From NCBI GenBank assembly GCA_027352645.1, contig DAIEIL010000193.1, positions 1-7,802 of the forward strand: 7,802 nucleotides of DNA. The letters run 5' to 3'. A program made the translations under genes and the position numbers. Within the stretch, counting starts at the first letter, position 1. Every line of letters starts with the position of its first letter. This DNA is from Rhodobiaceae bacterium. Its GTDB lineage: Bacteria > Pseudomonadota > Alphaproteobacteria > Parvibaculales > Parvibaculaceae. The notes under the pieces were generated by a model. That model did not search any database and had not been told where the DNA came from. It worked only from the letters and a program-made list of their open reading frames with translations. Positions 5,469 through 7,802 of the stretch are shown piece after piece.

Positions 5469-7670
5469 ATGTTCGCGGTCTTCGATCATCACGCGCTTGC
5501 GGTCCTTCTGGGGTTCGCCGCCGCTCTCCTGCTCGGTCTTGAGGCCTGGCGGCGCGCGGCGGTGCGCGCCCGCGTCCTGGCGCGGGAGACGGATCGCGTC
5601 CACACGGTCGTTGAGACGCTGCGTGACGAGAACTGGCAACTGGCCGAACGCGAGGAGCGTTTTCGCGATCTCGTGCGCACGCAGGGCGATGTGGTGCTGC
5701 GCCGCGATCTTCTCGGCCGCATCACCTATGTAAACGAAGTCTTCTGCCAGACTTTCGGCAAGACGCCCGCCGATGTTCTGGGCGCCGCCTTCGCACCCGA
5801 ACTGCCCGAGGGCGAGCGGCCACGGCTTGCCTCCTTTGCCGGGCTTCACCTGCCGCCCTATCGCATCCAGTTCGACCAACGTGTCGTCACCGTGCATGGG
5901 CCCCGCTGGTTCGTGTGGGAGGAGTTCGCGCTCCGCGACGACGAGGGCAAGCTCCGCGAAATCCAGACGGTCGGCCGCGACATCACCGAGCGCAAGGCGG
6001 TGGAGGAGCGGCTTGCCGAAGCGCTGGACGAAGCGCAGGCCGCGAACCGCACGAAAAGCCAGTTCCTCGCCGCCATGAGCCATGAGATCCGTACGCCCAT
6101 GAACGGCGTGCTCGGCATGACGAACCTGCTCCTCGATACCAAGCTCACGCCCGCACAACGCTCCTATGCCGAGGCCGTGAAGCGCTCGGGCGAGGCGCTG
6201 CTCTCGATCATCAACGACATTCTCGATTATTCGAAGATCGAGGCGGGAAAGGTCCGTCTCGAAGAAGCGCCCTTCGATATCCGCGCGACGCTTGAGAGCG
6301 TCTGTGAACTCCTGAGCCCGCGCGCTTTCGAAAAGGACCTCGAAATCATCTCCGAGGCCGAGCCGCAGGTGCCCGCGTGCCTCATGGGCGACGAGACGCG
6401 CATCCGGCAGGTTCTGATCAATCTCGTCGGCAACGCGATCAAGTTTACGGAAAGGGGTGGCGTCCTTCTCCGCGCTCGCCTCGAAAAAGGTTCCGGCGCG
6501 GAAGAAAAGGCGCAGATCGTCATCGAGGTCGAAGACACCGGCATCGGCATGGATGAGAGCGTCCTCGAACTCATCTTCGAAGAATTCCAGCAGGGCGATC
6601 AGGGCCATGCGCGGCGCTATGAAGGCACGGGCCTCGGCCTCGCCATCAGCCGTCATCTCGTGACCGCCATGGACGGCACGATCGGCGTCGAAAGCCGGCC
6701 GGGCAAGGGCTCGCTTTTCCGTGTGTGCATTGCCCTTCGCGTCGTCGAATCCGCCGCGCCGGGCGGCGAACCGCTCTCCGGCGTAAGCATCATCATCTTC
6801 GACGACCGCCCCATTCTTGGCCCCTCGCTCGCCCGCAGCGCGCGCCATGCGGGTGCCGATGTGCGCCTCGCGCCAAATGCCGGCGAACTCCTCGACGCAT
6901 TGAAGGCGCAGCCCGCCGATATTCTGATTTGTCCTATCGATACGGCGGAAGGCCCCGGTGCGGAACTCGTCGCGCGTGCGCGTGCCCATACTCCCGATCT
7001 CGGTGCCATCGTGATGCTGCGGCCGCAGGATCGCGACCGCCTGCCGGGTCTCATCGCGCAGGACGACGCGCTTTCCGTCTTCCCGAGCATGTTCGACGCC
7101 TATCTGGTACGCCCCGTCCGCGCCTCCTCGCTGCTGACGCGGCTCGAAGTGCTGGCGAAATCCGAAAGGCATGTCGGAGGCGCCGATGCCGAAGCCGATA
7201 TTGACGAGCGCGTTGCCGAAATCGTCGCGCCCTTCCGCCGCGCACTGAACATCCTCGTCGTCGAGGATAACGACATCAACGCGCTGCTCGCCCGCACGCT
7301 CCTCGAACGCGATGGCCATAGCGTCATCCTTGCCCGCAACGGCGAGGATGCACTCGCCTGCCTCGACAGGCGTGAAGCCCTCGATCTGGTGCTGATGGAT
7401 CTCCATATGCCCGGCATGGACGGCTTCGAGGCGACGCGCCGCATCCGGGCGCTGGCCGACGAACGCTCGAGCCTGCCCGTCATCGCGCTTACCGCCAACG
7501 CCATGGCGGAGGACCGCCAGACCTGCCTCGCCGCCGGCATGGACGATTATCTGTCCAAGCCCATCATGCCCGACGCGCTGGCACGCGCGCTCGCCTTCTG
7601 GTCCGCGCGGCGCAGCGCGCTCGGCTATGTTTCGCAAGACGCGGCTGGCGAAAGAACAAATCTCGCCTAA
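5469..7670 (+). CDS. Hybrid sensor histidine kinase with PAS and two receiver domains (one degenerate)
   Basis: This 733-residue inner-membrane kinase senses an unknown signal and passes phosphate from its histidine to an aspartate. One N-terminal membrane segment (about 8-26) leads into a probable coiled coil (about 38-66) and a PAS domain (about 63-175, closing with VGRDITERK). HisKA has the phospho-accepting H205 in MSHEIRTPMNGVLGM. The ATPase domain shows N318/N322 (RQVLINLVGNAIKFT), DTGIG at 356-360 and GTGLGLAIS at 386-394. A first receiver-like domain (about 437-562) keeps the fold pattern and D445-D446. Alignment with the second receiver, however, puts P489 at the phosphorylation site, R518 in place of Thr and R548 in place of Lys. 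It should therefore be a pseudo-receiver. The second receiver (about 593-712) is intact: E599-D600, D644 in LMDLHMPGMDG, T675, K697. There is no HPt domain and no partner regulator in the window. The start ATG has only a weak CGGGAA upstream. No recognised ortholog name is offered. Confidence 0.93.
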   Translation: MFAVFDHHALAVLLGFAAALLLGLEAWRRAAVRARVLARETDRVHTVVETLRDENWQLAEREERFRDLVRTQGDVVLRRDLLGRITYVNEVFCQTFGKTPADVLGAAFAPELPEGERPRLASFAGLHLPPYRIQFDQRVVTVHGPRWFVWEEFALRDDEGKLREIQTVGRDITERKAVEERLAEALDEAQAANRTKSQFLAAMSHEIRTPMNGVLGMTNLLLDTKLTPAQRSYAEAVKRSGEALLSIINDILDYSKIEAGKVRLEEAPFDIRATLESVCELLSPRAFEKDLEIISEAEPQVPACLMGDETRIRQVLINLVGNAIKFTERGGVLLRARLEKGSGAEEKAQIVIEVEDTGIGMDESVLELIFEEFQQGDQGHARRYEGTGLGLAISRHLVTAMDGTIGVESRPGKGSLFRVCIALRVVESAAPGGEPLSGVSIIIFDDRPILGPSLARSARHAGADVRLAPNAGELLDALKAQPADILICPIDTAEGPGAELVARARAHTPDLGAIVMLRPQDRDRLPGLIAQDDALSVFPSMFDAYLVRPVRASSLLTRLEVLAKSERHVGGADAEADIDERVAEIVAPFRRALNILVVEDNDINALLARTLLERDGHSVILARNGEDALACLDRREALDLVLMDLHMPGMDGFEATRRIRALADERSSLPVIALTANAMAEDRQTCLAAGMDDYLSKPIMPDALARALAFWSARRSALGYVSQDAAGERTNLA

Positions 7671-7704
7671 ACTCCCGCCACATCGGTTCGGATCGGTCGG
7701 GGGA

Positions 7705-7802
7705 ATGAGCGTGGCGAATAATTCGGAAAAGCAGGGCCTTGCGACGCGGTTCGTGACCGCGATCTCGGTCTATGCCGAGCGGCGCGTCCTCATCATGCTG
7801 CT
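7705..7802 (+). CDS. N-terminus of a probable AmpG-type MFS permease (3' end outside window)
   Basis: Only the first 32 codons are present and the frame is open to the window edge. The visible peptide ends SVYAERRVLIMLL. A YxxRRVLxMLxLGFSSGLP-like sequence starts the first membrane helix of AmpG muropeptide permeases, which import anhydro-muropeptides during cell wall recycling. The match is recalled, short and lacks the decisive GFSSGLP part, so the name is tentative. Two starts are possible. ATG 7705 directly touches the GGGGGA at 7699-7704, whereas GTG 7711, two codons later, sits 6 bases from it and is better spaced. The gap after the kinase stop is only 34 bases, so co-transcription with the kinase gene is possible. 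Confidence 0.55.
   Translation, partial: MSVANNSEKQGLATRFVTAISVYAERRVLIML

Noticed and set aside
5436..7637. A 733-codon open frame on the - strand covering almost the whole hybrid kinase gene
   Set aside because: It is a GC-rich codon-bias shadow: low-complexity, arginine/glycine/alanine-rich translation with no recognisable motif, while the + strand shows complete kinase and receiver signatures. Equal length is coincidence.
1..7802. A defence island, mobile element, CRISPR array or new multi-gene system
   Set aside because: Nearly all sequence is accounted for by conserved housekeeping or signalling genes; no repeats, integrase, transposase, nuclease or toxin-antitoxin signature was seen.

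Overview
The window is GC-rich, densely packed chromosomal DNA with every supported gene on the + strand. Protein content points to an alphaproteobacterium, probably of the Hyphomicrobiales/Rhizobiales or a Parvibaculum-like lineage. The reasons are a ferritin-like/VIT1 fusion of the MbfA kind, gshB close to comM/yifB, and a likely AmpG-type permease. This taxonomic call is inference from recalled family patterns, not from a search.

Layout, left to right. (1) 1-321 is the 3' end of glutathione synthetase gshB. (2) 385-1413 (possibly from 346) encodes a multi-spanning membrane diguanylate cyclase with an intact GGDEF motif but no recognisable inhibitory I-site. (3) 1442-2569 follows after 28 bases and encodes a cytoplasmic diiron ferritin-like domain fused to a VIT1/CCC1 iron/manganese membrane transporter. 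(4) 2650-4200 encodes the ComM/YifB AAA+ helicase. (5) 4201-4351 is a comparatively AT-rich leader unusually dense in short inverted repeats. (6) 4352-5335 encodes an exported or membrane-anchored diheme c-type cytochrome, followed by a perfect 11-bp stem-loop at 5349-5375. (7) 5469-7670 encodes a hybrid sensor histidine kinase (TM, PAS, HisKA, HATPase, degenerate receiver, intact receiver). (8) From 7705 the window enters a permease gene that is cut by the window edge and looks like an AmpG-type MFS transporter.

The first four genes run in one direction with short gaps (63 or 24, 28 and 80 bases). Their jobs are glutathione synthesis, c-di-GMP signalling, iron export/storage and DNA recombination. 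A loose redox/iron theme links gshB and the ferritin-VIT1 gene, but nothing in the sequence proves joint function. The cytochrome has its own leader and terminator-like hairpin and so looks like a separate transcription unit. The hybrid kinase has no response regulator or HPt gene beside it here, so its partner must lie elsewhere.

I saw no tRNA, rRNA, IS element, CRISPR array, phage gene or toxin-antitoxin pair. No clearly new multi-gene system is visible. The signals most worth a second look are the dyad-rich leader before the cytochrome, the pseudo-receiver inside the kinase, and the diguanylate cyclase placed directly ahead of the iron transporter.
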